Assembly: GCA_016710285.1 (NCBI GenBank)
Contig: JADJXR010000003.1
Span: 1 to 62,236 of the forward strand
DNA length: 62,236 nt
Reading direction: 5' to 3'
Origin: Chlorobiota bacterium
GTDB taxonomy: Bacteria; Bacteroidota; Ignavibacteria; OLB7
Below are positions 53,295 through 62,236 of the stretch, in pieces. A program made the translations under genes and the position numbers. The notes beneath the pieces are model-generated. The model made no database searches and was not told the DNA's origin. It saw only the letters and a program-made list of their open reading frames with translations. Position 1 is the first letter of the stretch. Every line of letters starts with the position of its first letter.

Positions 53295-53622
53295 TTCCCT
53301 TATCTGCCATGACACCGTGGAGCGTGGCAAGCTCGGCGGCTGGCTGCTTCCTGATGTAGTCTGGATCACCTGCGACCTCCGCTTGCACCTTGAGAGTTGT
53401 GAGAAGGGTTGCCAAATACTCCGAGAGTAACTCACCGAAGTCGTGTTGCTTTTTTAGTGCAACTTGATGCATCCGGTCCGCTGGAATCTGCTGCTTCCAT
53501 CGAGAGACAAGGGACCTATCGATCTTGTAGTCCGCAGCAACTTCGCTGACGGATTGCCCTGCTAAAAGGGCTGCCATGACCGCCGCTCTCACTTGTTCGC
53601 TATGCGCTTTCCCTCTTGGCAT
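53251..53622 (-). CDS. Putative terminase small subunit (HTH)
   Basis: 123 residues. N-terminal helix-turn-helix AALLAGQSVSEVAADYKIDR, then SLVSRWKQ, and a helical C-terminus. Size, HTH and position before terL fit a TerS that recognises the packaging site. HTH segments like this also occur in transposase-type proteins, but no catalytic domain follows. Confidence 0.75.
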   Translation of the reverse strand: MPRGKAHSEQVRAAVMAALLAGQSVSEVAADYKIDRSLVSRWKQQIPADRMHQVALKKQHDFGELLSEYLATLLTTLKVQAEVAGDPDYIRKQPAAELATLHGVMADKGIRLLEAASRDGDGE

Positions 53623-53627
53623 TGCTG

Positions 53628-54002
53628 CTATTTCTTTTCTTCCGTCGGCCCTGCATCCTTTGCAAACAGGCCAATGATGAACAGGGCTACACTGAGAACC
53701 CCCGTTTGTACTTCCGTCGGGACTTCAACGATCCCAAGCGCGTTCAGCACCGTTGCAAGGCCTGCAATGATTGCCCCCGCTGTTGTCTTCCAGTTTCCCA
53801 TGCCGCTTCTCAATAGGTTGATTAGTTGAACGATTGTCCACGCTGCTTTGATCTTATCTAAGAACGACACCTTAACCTCCCAATCCCCAACAGGGTCGGA
53901 CTCCATTGGGTCGGGTGGTCGTATCGGTGGGGATGCATCTGGAGCTGGCTCATACCTGTCAGGCTCGCGTGTCTCCACCGTCGTGATTATCGGCTCGCTC
54001 AT
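53628..54002 (-). CDS. Small membrane protein, holin-like
   Basis: 124 residues. Polar Pro-rich N-terminus, an amphipathic region, then two hydrophobic segments (AGAIIAGLATVLNALGIV and TGVLSVALFIIGLFA) and a charged end DAGPTEEKK. Two membrane spans and position beside the endolysin gene fit a class II-like holin. Confidence 0.65.
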   Translation of the reverse strand: MSEPIITTVETREPDRYEPAPDASPPIRPPDPMESDPVGDWEVKVSFLDKIKAAWTIVQLINLLRSGMGNWKTTAGAIIAGLATVLNALGIVEVPTEVQTGVLSVALFIIGLFAKDAGPTEEKK

Positions 54003-54009
54003 GGCTCGG

Positions 54010-54264
54010 TTAGTTCAGGCTTGCGGTCAGTATCTCCCCGCATTGGTTGCCGATGGCGCACCAGACTTGGTCTTGCACGGAGACGTTTAGGCTGCCTTGC
54101 CTCACTCTCACCGTCTCGGTGACAACGGCGCGGCAAAAGACCACGCCCGCAGGCTTTGCCAGTTCGTCTATTATCTCCAACGATAAGTCTCCGAGGGTGT
54201 AGAGAGCTTGCTCTATCGCCTTAGCAAACGGCGAAGGTTCAACGTGGATCACCATCCTTGCCAT
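54010..54264 (-). CDS. Hypothetical protein in lysis cluster
   Basis: 84 residues, mixed alpha/beta, starting MARMVIHVEPSPFAKAIEQA, with two Cys near the end. Overlaps the small membrane ORF upstream by 16 nt. Function unknown. Confidence 0.55.
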   Translation of the reverse strand: MARMVIHVEPSPFAKAIEQALYTLGDLSLEIIDELAKPAGVVFCRAVVTETVRVRQGSLNVSVQDQVWCAIGNQCGEILTASLN

Positions 54265-54359
54265 CCGAAAGCGATAGCCAAGAAGATCACCACCAAGAAC
54301 CCGATAATGGCGGCGATTGCGAGCAAGTTCAAAAACTTCTCGGTGCTCATCCCTGCCAT
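54249..54359 (-). CDS. Single-span mini membrane protein
   Basis: 36 residues (MAGMSTEKFLNLLAIAAIIG and on), nearly all one hydrophobic helix ending FGWQGW. The ATG lies within the last codons of the M15 peptidase (13-nt overlap) and the end overlaps the next gene by 16 nt, so it is translationally coupled. It could be a pinholin-like or antiholin peptide. It is absent from copy 1 because of the 87-bp deletion. Confidence 0.6.
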   Translation of the reverse strand: MAGMSTEKFLNLLAIAAIIGFLVVIFLAIAFGWQGW

Positions 54360-54745
54360 CTCCGTTTGGGTCCGGTGTCTATGTGGGTGAAGCTCCGATA
54401 ACATCCAAGCCCGCCCATGTGCTCCCCGAATATCTTTCCTGCTTTGAGGTCTCGTTGCACCTCTTGCGGTGTCTTGCCTCGCACCACAAAGTCCGCCGCC
54501 GTGCCAAGCATGTGCTGCGAGTGTTTCGCGCCACCAATGGAGCGGTTGTAGGTTGGGGTTCGGTATCCGCTGTTAATATGAACCGGCGCGTCGTAGTACT
54601 CCCGAATCTTGTCCAGAAGTTCCACCGTCTCTGAAGAGATCAGCACCGTATCCGACCCATCACGGCAAGCGAACTCGCTCACCTTGAAGTGCCGCCCCAC
54701 GGGCTGATCCCCGTCAGTGGTAACGCTGTAACGCTTGACTGGCAT
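54347..54745 (-). CDS. M15-family peptidase endolysin
   Basis: 132 residues. Peptidase M15 (VanY/ply500-like) core with zinc ligands His78 and Asp85 in SQHMLGTAAD and His121 in FTHIDTG; INSGYRTPTYN precedes them. It would cut peptidoglycan peptide bridges at lysis. No signal peptide or cell-wall-binding domain, so it relies on a holin for export. Confidence 0.88.
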   Translation of the reverse strand: MPVKRYSVTTDGDQPVGRHFKVSEFACRDGSDTVLISSETVELLDKIREYYDAPVHINSGYRTPTYNRSIGGAKHSQHMLGTAADFVVRGKTPQEVQRDLKAGKIFGEHMGGLGCYRSFTHIDTGPKRRWQG

Positions 54746-54816
54746 ACGTCCCCCGCTGGTTGTTGTGTATCCTCACAATGATACGCAGGGGAGTGCGACG
54801 GTATCAAAACCGCCCG

Positions 54817-55138
54817 TTATCTCTCCATCGCCTTGCGCTGTTGGAAGTGCCTCTCGGCTGCGGATCGGTGAAGGTGAAACCCGTCGGCGATGCACTCCCA
54901 CGTCGGGTTCCTGTTCGTGATGTTGCGAGTGTCCCAGCGTGCTATCTGATACCCCAGCACCTCTGCGCCTGCAACCATCGCGCAAAGGATGTGGTTCTTC
55001 GATACTGCCAGCACTTCACCCCATCCCTCTCCCTATCCAGACGATGGAGCCAACCCGATACGCGTCGGGGATTGGTGTCTTCGGGTTTTGTAGGTATGGC
55101 TTGCGGCGGCGTGGCATGGATGTAGTAACGTGGTCCAT
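54817..55138 (-). CDS. Hypothetical protein (about 106 aa), one frameshift (copy 2)
   Basis: Same gene as 7,951-8,272. Here the C-terminal part is in the right frame and the extra C lies near 55,030. See the copy 1 entry. Confidence 0.6.
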
Positions 55139-55149
55139 GTTGGTGTGCC

Positions 55150-55694
55150 TTAGGTGAGGACTACCATCCCACACCCCCAAGCCTTTCCCCTCCCTATCCC
55201 CTTCGCCACCGCTTCTTTGGCTCTCTCTTCATCGGTGATGACTACCACCCCACGGAAGTCAACAGCAAGCAGGCGTGCGCCGTTGCTCCCTTGCAGCCAT
55301 TCCTCTTGCACCCTCTCCAAGCGGATCACCTCAAAGCCCGCACGCCGCAGCTGCTCCCCTGCCCATTGCTCTTGCGAGCGTGACCCCTTCAACCCGAACC
55401 GCTTCCCCGTCCGTGACTCGCACCTCGTTGGGTTGACACAAAACCGCAGCTTGTGAACGCCCCCACGCTCAACGATTGGCTCTTCAATCTCTGCCTTCTT
55501 GTGTAGGTATCCTTCGGCAAGCGTGGCATAGTCCCCAGCACTCTCGGAGCGCACAAGCACCGCACGCTCCACGCATTCACTCGGTAGGTGAGATGTTGCC
55601 CCGAATATGCGGCGCAGCGTCTGGTGCAGGCTGTACGGGTCTTGCAGGTCGTTCGTCAGCCTTGCGTGTCCAGCAGGTCTAAGTAGGTCAGCAT
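55150..55694 (-). pseudogene. cas6e: cas6e, frameshifted (copy 2)
   Basis: Duplicate of the intact cas6e at 8,284-8,835. The C-terminal 140 residues are open and identical. Indels near 55,575-55,670 disrupt the N-terminus. Confidence 0.85.
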
Positions 55695-56468
55695 GATGCA
55701 AGCTCCTTATTGATGAAGACGGGTGTACGGTATGCCCATCGGTGTGCGTAGTTGTCCATGTGCCAGTATGGCGGGCCGCCATCCCCAAGCCCCTGCGTCT
55801 CGCCGTGGATGATGCTGAAGTCCTTTAACGCTTGCCGCGCCGATACAGGCACAGCACGCGCAAGGTACTTGCGCTCTCACCTTCTTTGCGCCAAGACTTG
55901 CACCACCGTTCCTCCCCACTCTTTCACTTCCCAGCGGATCACCTCACCACATCCAACACGCTCCGCGCCCGATGTGGGTGATCGTTTGCAGCAGTCGTAT
56001 GATCTCACCCTTGTTGCCGATGCACCGCGCTTTCCACACATCTGCCAGATGCATCGCGACAGGCACGCGGCGGCATTGTAGCCGCCCTGTTCGTCAACTT
56101 TCGCAGGCATAACCTCGCGTTGGCCGTGTCTGCGAGCCATCGCGGCTTCGCTTCAAGAACCAGCCAACACCGCTATACTCGACGTGCGCCGTCAAGTCCG
56201 AACAGATCGGCGGCCTTCGACCTCCAACAGAGGCAGCGGCACGTTCACCGCCCGCCTCACCTGTCAGCAGGTATGGGCTTGCCCTCGGTGATGTCCTGAC
56301 GCGACAGCGTGCCGCAAGGATGCTGTCGAGTGAGCGCCACCTACTTCCGGCCTTTCGTGATCCTTGTCCAGTAATCGCACGCACAACCAGCGTGCGCTTC
56401 GATAGCCTTGTAAAGTCCAGCGTTCGCGCAAGAGCTGCTCCATACTCTTCGAGTGATAGGTCGGTCAT
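55688..56468 (-). pseudogene. csf3: csf3, frameshifted (copy 2)
   Basis: Indel-damaged duplicate of 8,829-9,620. Short matching pieces occur in all three frames. Confidence 0.85.
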
Positions 56469-58001
56469 TGGGTTCAGTGTGGTTTGTAGTGGGGCTACAC
56501 GATGCCGCTTCCGGCTCCGGTGTAGCAGTCTCTGTTGCGGCCTTGGAGCTTCTTCACCGTCGCACGATACGCCCGCTCCAATACCTCACGGGGATAGGCG
56601 TAGTCGAACACGTCCCACGGAAGCGGCTGATCTATCGGTAGATCATACTCATCCGCTTCGGCAACCTCTCGCAGCGTCCCAAGCTCGGACGATCCCCACT
56701 CTGCCATCATCTCCAACATCCGCGCCCTACCCGCTGGCGTTGCTCCCGATAGTATCGTCGTTGCTGCTGCCATGTAGTCCCGCTGCCCCGTTGCTTGCGT
56801 CACACGCAATCGGGGAGCTTCAAGGTCTTTGCACTGCCGTGCCTTTCCAGCACGCCACCACCACAACCGAACCACTGCATCGGCGTGCCGTAGCGGTTGA
56901 ACGGTTGCCTGCGCAATGCAAGGTTCCGCCGCGTTGTCCCATGCAGTCCGTCACTGATCCCACGGATCACACGCTTCAAGTCGTTGACTCTATTCCGCCG
57001 CCCATCGGCAGCCCTGAAATCAAGTGCCACGCAGCACGACCGTAAAACCGCTCTTCCGTCTTGTTCAAGATGTCCACCGTGTCACGGATCAGCCGCGCAT
57101 CGGTGAGGTATCCCTTACCAACAGCGCGACGCAATCGCGCCGAGACCCCTTCCACTCCAAAGGCGTACCGCTTCGTTCCCGGGACCCGTGCGTCGGGATT
57201 CGATAGCGTGGTGTCAAGTCTCCCAGTCCATCCGTTGTCACGACCCTTCCATGCTGGCGCAATGCGGCGCGGATCACCTGATCTCTGGATGGCTTTCAGC
57301 GTCACCCGCTTGCAGGTGAACATCGGAGCGGCTTCAATCACCGGAATGATTTCCGCCGCGCTGTTCTCTTGTACTGGTGAGCGCCAACCAAGCGAACAGA
57401 ACCCACACTTGAACTGGCAACCCCGCGCTATCTCGACCCGACGTTGCCCGTTGTGCGATACCTGTATTGAGTGCTTTAGCGTGATGCTGATGTCCTTCGC
57501 CCATGCTTGACGTATCCGGTCACGTCCCAGCACGTGACGGCTTGGGACGTATACCGATTCAACAGCAGCAGCACTGGTCCAAGAACCTTCTCGATCACCC
57601 CTACTGCGTCCCACGCTTCAAGCAGTTCCGGCAATGGCCTTCCGCGTCCCCATGTACGTACAAGTCGAAGACATCAGCCATCGGCAGTAATAGAAGACCT
57701 TGACCACCAGCCCACACGAGTGGCCAACGCCCGTCGCGATCCTGCCTGCGTATCGGCATTCCCGAGTCGCGAAACCGACTTGCCCTCTATCATGCAACGG
57801 CTATCCATCACCGAGATGAACACCGAGTCGAACGCCGTCACCGGTTCCTGCGTGAACCTTCAGCCACCATCTCAAGACCGTATGGCGCACCTATCGCACC
57901 AAGTACCGCCAACGGAAAGATCAGCCCGTGTGGCTCTTTTTACGTCGTGGGTTTCTTCCAACATTCGCCACGACTTGAAGCCCGATGCAAACACCCCTCA
58001 T
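56410..58001 (-). pseudogene. Radical SAM gene, frameshifted (copy 2)
   Basis: Indel-damaged duplicate of 9,565-11,169. The region around the CxxxCxxC motif (56,976-57,614) remains open and identical to copy 1, confirming the cluster-binding cysteines in both copies. Confidence 0.85.
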
Positions 58002-58501
58002 GGCTCCTCCGGTAGTATATCCAGCCGTAGTACATCCGACCGCTACGCTTCACTTGCTCGATACAGTGCTGCGACCCTTTCGGTAGCTCCAACAGCTTGT
58101 CCCGCACGTTGCGCCGTGCGTCCGTGTTCCAGCGTCTCTCCCACCAAGAACAATCGGTGAACGCGATGAAGACCTGCGGCGTTTTCCGCTTGCAGGATGT
58201 CGCGGATGAACCCCCACGGATCACCGTGGGGATCAACATCCACTATCTCACTTTGCAAGCATCACCTGTCGCGCTTCTTCACTCTTTGTTGGTCAAGCAA
58301 CGCGTCCGACGTTGAAGCCACTGTATCGCTTTCAGTTTCCCGCCGTCCGTGCCGAAAGACACCACCCGATCACAGAGCGAAGACCAAAACGCCGTCATCG
58401 TTCCCATCCCGCGTTGGTCTCCACGCAAAGGCTATGGCTCACCGGAAACCGCATCACCCCTCGCGTATCCGCAGCTTGTGTTGCACGTTGGTGTTATCCA
58501 T
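57998..58501 (-). pseudogene. Methyltransferase-like gene, frameshifted (copy 2)
   Basis: Indel-damaged duplicate of 11,166-11,672. The C-terminal half is open; the SAM-binding half is split. Confidence 0.8.
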
Positions 58502-60025
58502 TATGCGGCCTGCACCTCATCAATCTGACCACTACGCAGACGCATCGCCAACGCTTCGGCGTTCCCCACGAGATATTCTTCAGGCGCACCGCGCACCTCT
58601 AAAAGTCCTTCGAGTAGTCACGCCCTTCAAAGAGCCATTCCTTCAACGCGTCCGAACCTGCCAGCTTGCGCTCCACCTAAGCCGGGCGACTTCTCCCACC
58701 AGTCTTCACACCCAGCAACCAACGCGCCAAGCGTTGTAAGTTGCGTACGGACGCACCGTCATCCTCGACGGCGATGACCGCACCCCTCCAACAGTACTTC
58801 CCGACCGTATGGCATCCCACCCATCTCTCCAAGCATCGCAGCACGTGCGTAACTGCGGCTTCCCATCTGCGACTCTGCCGGGGCTGTTGCTTGTGGCAAC
58901 GCTCGCACTTCCTCCGCCAACGCGTGCTGGTTCTCACTACACACAAGGCGCGGCGTGTGTAGTAGCAGCTGCGAGCTTCCCAGCATCGTATCGTACAAGC
59001 AACCACCTAACAAGTCCAGCACGGGGAACGCCTTGCGCGTGGCGTGGATACGGTCACTCTTCGAGAGCTGACTACCGGAGGTCATCGCCCCGCCGTTTTG
59101 CAGCACGCGCTCGATGTCAGGGGAGAACTCACCCGCACCACTACCAAGCCCAACCTTTCGAGTAGGTGACGGCTGCACCCTGCGCGGATATGATGACGGA
59201 CGCTAACGCCTGATACCTCTGGCACTCGGATCACTTCCATCTGCGACGCTTCCACGTCGTCGAACTGCAACGGCTCCATCACCACCGTCTCCGCCTTCTT
59301 CCCTTCCACCCACTCCGCCTTCACCCATCGCCGTACATCGCTCACCGTCATCGCTGCGTTGTCTCGCAGTTCTTGAGTGCCAACGTTGCTGCGTTGGTTG
59401 GCATCGCGTACACCGCCGCCAACGTGTCGTCATGCATACTCTCGACGACCTTGACGTTGACGGAGTTCAACACCGATGCAACGAAGTCGCGGGTTCCTTC
59501 GCTGCTACTGGCACACTGCTGCAATCGGCTAACGACGGATTCCCACATTGCGTTGCTCTTGTCAGGAGCCGCACGCAAGAACCCAAAGCACACTTGTCGG
59601 CGGTCCGCATCCCAGTTATAGCACACGTCATAACAGGCGCGGAAGAGTATCGCCGCAAGAAACTGACTGGGAGTCATCACCGCCCAATCTTCTGCGATCT
59701 CTTTCGGTAGTGGGAACTGCGCTTGCAGCTTTCGCACTGTGTCGGGGACTGATCCCGTTGCAGCGTTCCCACGCTTGCGCAACATCGGCTCACGTCTGAA
59801 CTTCGAGAAGTTGCTCTTATCGCCAGTGCCGGGGTCGCAGTGCGTCATCGGCCTTCGCAGTCGCAAGATGAACCCAAGCCGCAACGGCTTTGATCCGATA
59901 GTGACGGAGTGCGGATACTATAGTGGAAGCATCGCGAAGGAATCAGCTTTTGCCTTCGTCTTCCTCTTTGCTCTTCGCGGTCGGTTCGGCGACCCTTCTT
60001 CTGCGAACAGCTTTTCGTCCGTCAT
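58501..60025 (-). pseudogene. csf2: csf2, frameshifted (copy 2), correct where copy 1 is broken
   Basis: Duplicate of 11,672-13,204. Damaged at several places, but intact across the two positions where copy 1 is shifted (59,348-59,884 and 58,759-59,178). It is therefore needed to establish the full 510-residue reading frame. Confidence 0.85.
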
Positions 60026-60027
60026 GG

Positions 60028-60760
60028 TCAGTCCTCTTTGGGTTTAGTGAGTAGCCTCTGCAACAAGGGCGATTAATAGCTCTTTGCTTTGCTTGTACTG
60101 ATCTAAATCGCGCTGCAACGTCATCACCTCCAAGCGTGAGAGTTGCCCTGTTGCCGTGGTATTCAGCCCAAGCTGGCCATCCCATAGCGGCCACGGCAGC
60201 CGGTTCTCTATCCCGTTATAACCAGCAGCACGGCAACGCCGTACTTACCTCTGCGCTCCGATCACCTTCCACCAGTCCACAACGAACCTACCTGTCATCA
60301 CGCCGGGGACATGGATCACCACAGGCGCTGCCCCGCCAAGTGTCCCACACCCCTCCATCGCTGTACATATCCCACACGGCTTTTTTCACATCGGTGGTGA
60401 TAACGATTGCGCACCGCTCCCCAATGCTTATCCCAGAACATCGGGATCATGTCGCGCCACGCAGCACGCCCTTCACGCTCAGCACTGACGGGGGATTGCA
60501 TGGGCCAGTAGAACGCGCCGCTTTCAAAGCAGGCGATACTCCCACGGTTCCACATCGCGCTCACCATCTTCCCCTTGCTGTTGGGCAACTGCCCAAGCAA
60601 CAGCCGCGCCGTTGGCTCACTGATAACCCCACCTTCATGGGCGTATCCCTCCCGATCTCTTCCCTGTGTAGCTGCAACGACTACCGCTTGGGAGTGGTGT
60701 CGGTGGGTATGGTAGTGTGCCGATCTTCATCGCATCGGCAATAATGTCTGTGTAGGTCAT
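60028..60760 (-). pseudogene. csf1: csf1, frameshifted (copy 2)
   Basis: Indel-damaged duplicate of 13,207-13,944. Confidence 0.8.
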
Positions 60761-61010
60761 ATCTCTGTGTTGGTGTGTTTTGTCCGCTGGTTCCGTCTGG
60801 ACTTGATAGGCACGATCTTCGCATCGCCAAAATGGTGGCGATGAACGGTAATCATCCGATGTTTGTAGGTATGTAGTACGGGCTATAGGCTCCTTTGCTT
60901 CACGGAGCAACTCCCACCGTCTAAACCATCCTTGACGCTGGTACTTTTTACGCACCACCCGCAGCGGCGGTAAGCAACACGCACTCGATAGTTAGGTTGT
61001 AGATTCTCAT
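60680..61010 (-). pseudogene. Arg/Tyr-rich small gene, frameshifted (copy 2)
   Basis: Indel-damaged duplicate of 13,865-14,197, with its ATG at 61,008-61,010. Confidence 0.65.
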
Positions 61011-61701
61011 TGGTTTCTCCTGTCATGTAGTATGATCCTATCCACTCCCGCGCATCTTCATCCCGCACATGATGGCAGGTAACAACGAAGCGGTCGGACA
61101 ACTCGTTGCGCAGCAAATACCCTTTCCGCACCAACTCGTTTACGCTCTCTTCCGCTTCTTGCATATGCCGAACGGAACGTTCTTCGCCACCCGGTCTTTC
61201 CCGTGCGAGTAGGATGCAACGCCGAACATCGTGCGATGCTTTCACTTGGTATCTTCCAGCGCTTGAACCGCGCAATACGCTGCTAACTCGGAGAACGATA
61301 ACCGACGTGCACATTGCATCCAGTAGCTCACCGTAGTTGACCACCGCAGAGCGTTCCGTCTTACTCGCCCACCCTGCAATCTTCATCGCCCTCCAGACCC
61401 AAGTGATGTGCGTCCGCAAATCTCTCCGGCATATTGAGAGACTCACCACCCCAATCGGCAAGGTCTTCCATAAGGCTGCCCCTGTATATCCGCATAGGCC
61501 CGCGTTTCTTCGGTGGCGAAGGGTTCCTCTTGCGCCCCTCTGTTGCCACCCGTACCGCTATGCGAGCAATGGCAAGCTCTGCGCCATCCGCACCGTCCAG
61601 TATCGCACAAGTCCCACCACGGAACCCAGTCAGATCACGGAGAGAGAACAGGCACAATGGTCCGCAGCGTAATGCTTCCAGCTTGCGATCCCGCTATTCA
61701 T
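61007..61701 (-). pseudogene. Helical hypothetical gene, frameshifted (copy 2)
   Basis: Indel-damaged duplicate of 14,194-14,898. Confidence 0.7.
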
Positions 61702-61953
61702 TAATTCTCTCCAGCCGCTTTGCTACTTGCCGGATTAGCTGTTCGTTGTCCTGTATCCACTGCATTGTCTTTAGCACCGCTTGCATCTCTGCGATCTTCT
61801 TTGAGCAGAAGCCCGTTGACCTACCCGCCCTGACCCACTTGGTGTAAAGGGTTTCGCGGGTGGCCACCCACGGCTCACCACCGCGATCATACCCATCTAT
61901 CCGCAACCGCTGGGTTGTTTCCGATGCCTCGAAAAATGTTCACCTAACATCAT
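61694..61953 (-). pseudogene. Coiled-coil hypothetical gene, frameshifted (copy 2)
   Basis: Indel-damaged duplicate of 14,891-15,151. The C-terminal 60 or so residues remain open. Confidence 0.7.
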
Positions 61954-61960
61954 GGCGTTA

Positions 61961-62236
61961 TCACCCTCGGAATTATGTACGTGGAAGGCTCCCCAAACAT
62001 TAACGATAGCGAGGCCATTGGAGTGAGACTCAACCCGCTTGACGATCCTCGAACTCCGAGGCAAACCCTCGCATAGCTCTTCCCTAACTCCAATCACGTT
62101 CACTGAACAGCAGCCCTGATGAGGAAGTCCAGCAAAGACATTGTTTTGCTCCCGGAGGCTGTTGCTCCACCCTATTGTCCCGATTGCCCTACCATCGCCA
62201 ACCGCGTTGGTGAGGCAGCACCTTCAAAGTCAACGC
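61961..62236 (-). pseudogene. Pentapeptide-repeat gene, 3' part only (copy 2)
   Basis: Indel-damaged duplicate of the 3' part of 15,159-15,785, cut by the window edge inside the repeat region. Confidence 0.75.

Larger units (their letters stand above)
46781..62236. repeat. Terminal redundancy, copy 2 (matches 1-15,425)
   Basis: Second copy of the redundant segment. It is clean from about 46.8 to 55.5 kb, where capsid, protease, portal, terminase and M15 peptidase are all open. It is indel-rich from about 55.6 kb to the end, where cas6e, csf3, the radical SAM gene, csf2 and csf1 are all broken. Combining the clean half of each copy gives one intact gene set. Confidence 0.95.

Overview
This window is one near-complete tailed-phage genome (siphovirus type, HK97-fold head), assembled past its own start. 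Bases 1 to about 15,425 repeat bases 46,781 to 62,236, gene for gene and in the same order. The repeat unit is therefore about 46.8 kb, and the molecule is circular or circularly permuted. Both outer ends carry many small indels: copy 1 is worst over about 1-6 kb, copy 2 over about 55.6-62.2 kb. They break genes that are intact in the other copy. For structural and lysis genes (46.5-54.8 kb) trust copy 2; for the cas and neighbouring genes (8.2-15.8 kb) trust copy 1.

Host: unnamed, but at least four promoters have a TTG, a 21-bp spacer and TAnnTT(T/C)G. This is the primary sigma-factor promoter of the Bacteroidota/Chlorobiota group, not the E. coli type. The DNA looks fairly GC-rich by eye. 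Almost every gene is on the minus strand, so transcription runs from high to low coordinate. The clear plus-strand genes are a repressor-like HTH gene (20.9-21.4 kb) and an HNH endonuclease lying antisense between the terminase genes.

Layout in transcription order. (1) Early region, 28.4 to 21.5 kb: small genes, a Rad52-like annealing protein, an HNH protein, duplicated promoter-operator units and a repeated intergenic cassette. (2) Switch and replication, 20.9 to 15.2 kb: two divergent HTH regulators, small membrane proteins, a replication-initiator-like gene with internal iterons, a beta-class DNA methyltransferase and a pentapeptide-repeat protein. (3) A tightly coupled operon, 13.9 to 8.3 kb, of type IV-like CRISPR-Cas genes: csf1, csf2 (cas7), a small Trm1-like methyltransferase, a radical SAM enzyme, csf3 (cas5) and cas6e. 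(4) Lysis: an M15 peptidase and small membrane proteins. (5) Packaging, head and tail, 53.6 to 28.6 kb (copy 2, then single copy): terS, terL, a portal-MuF fusion, protease, capsid, connectors, tail tube, frameshifted chaperones, tape measure, tip, fibres and a second holin. A glycosyltransferase and a methyltransferase-like gene sit among the head-tail genes.

The most interesting element is the CRISPR-Cas operon. It has a complete backbone set (Cas8-like, Cas7, Cas5, Cas6e) and no recognisable array, cas1, cas2, cas3 or dinG. Two SAM-dependent enzyme genes are translationally coupled inside it. Its Cas7 carries an extra helical block of about 170 residues. No integrase was recognised, although a CI/Cro-like switch is present.
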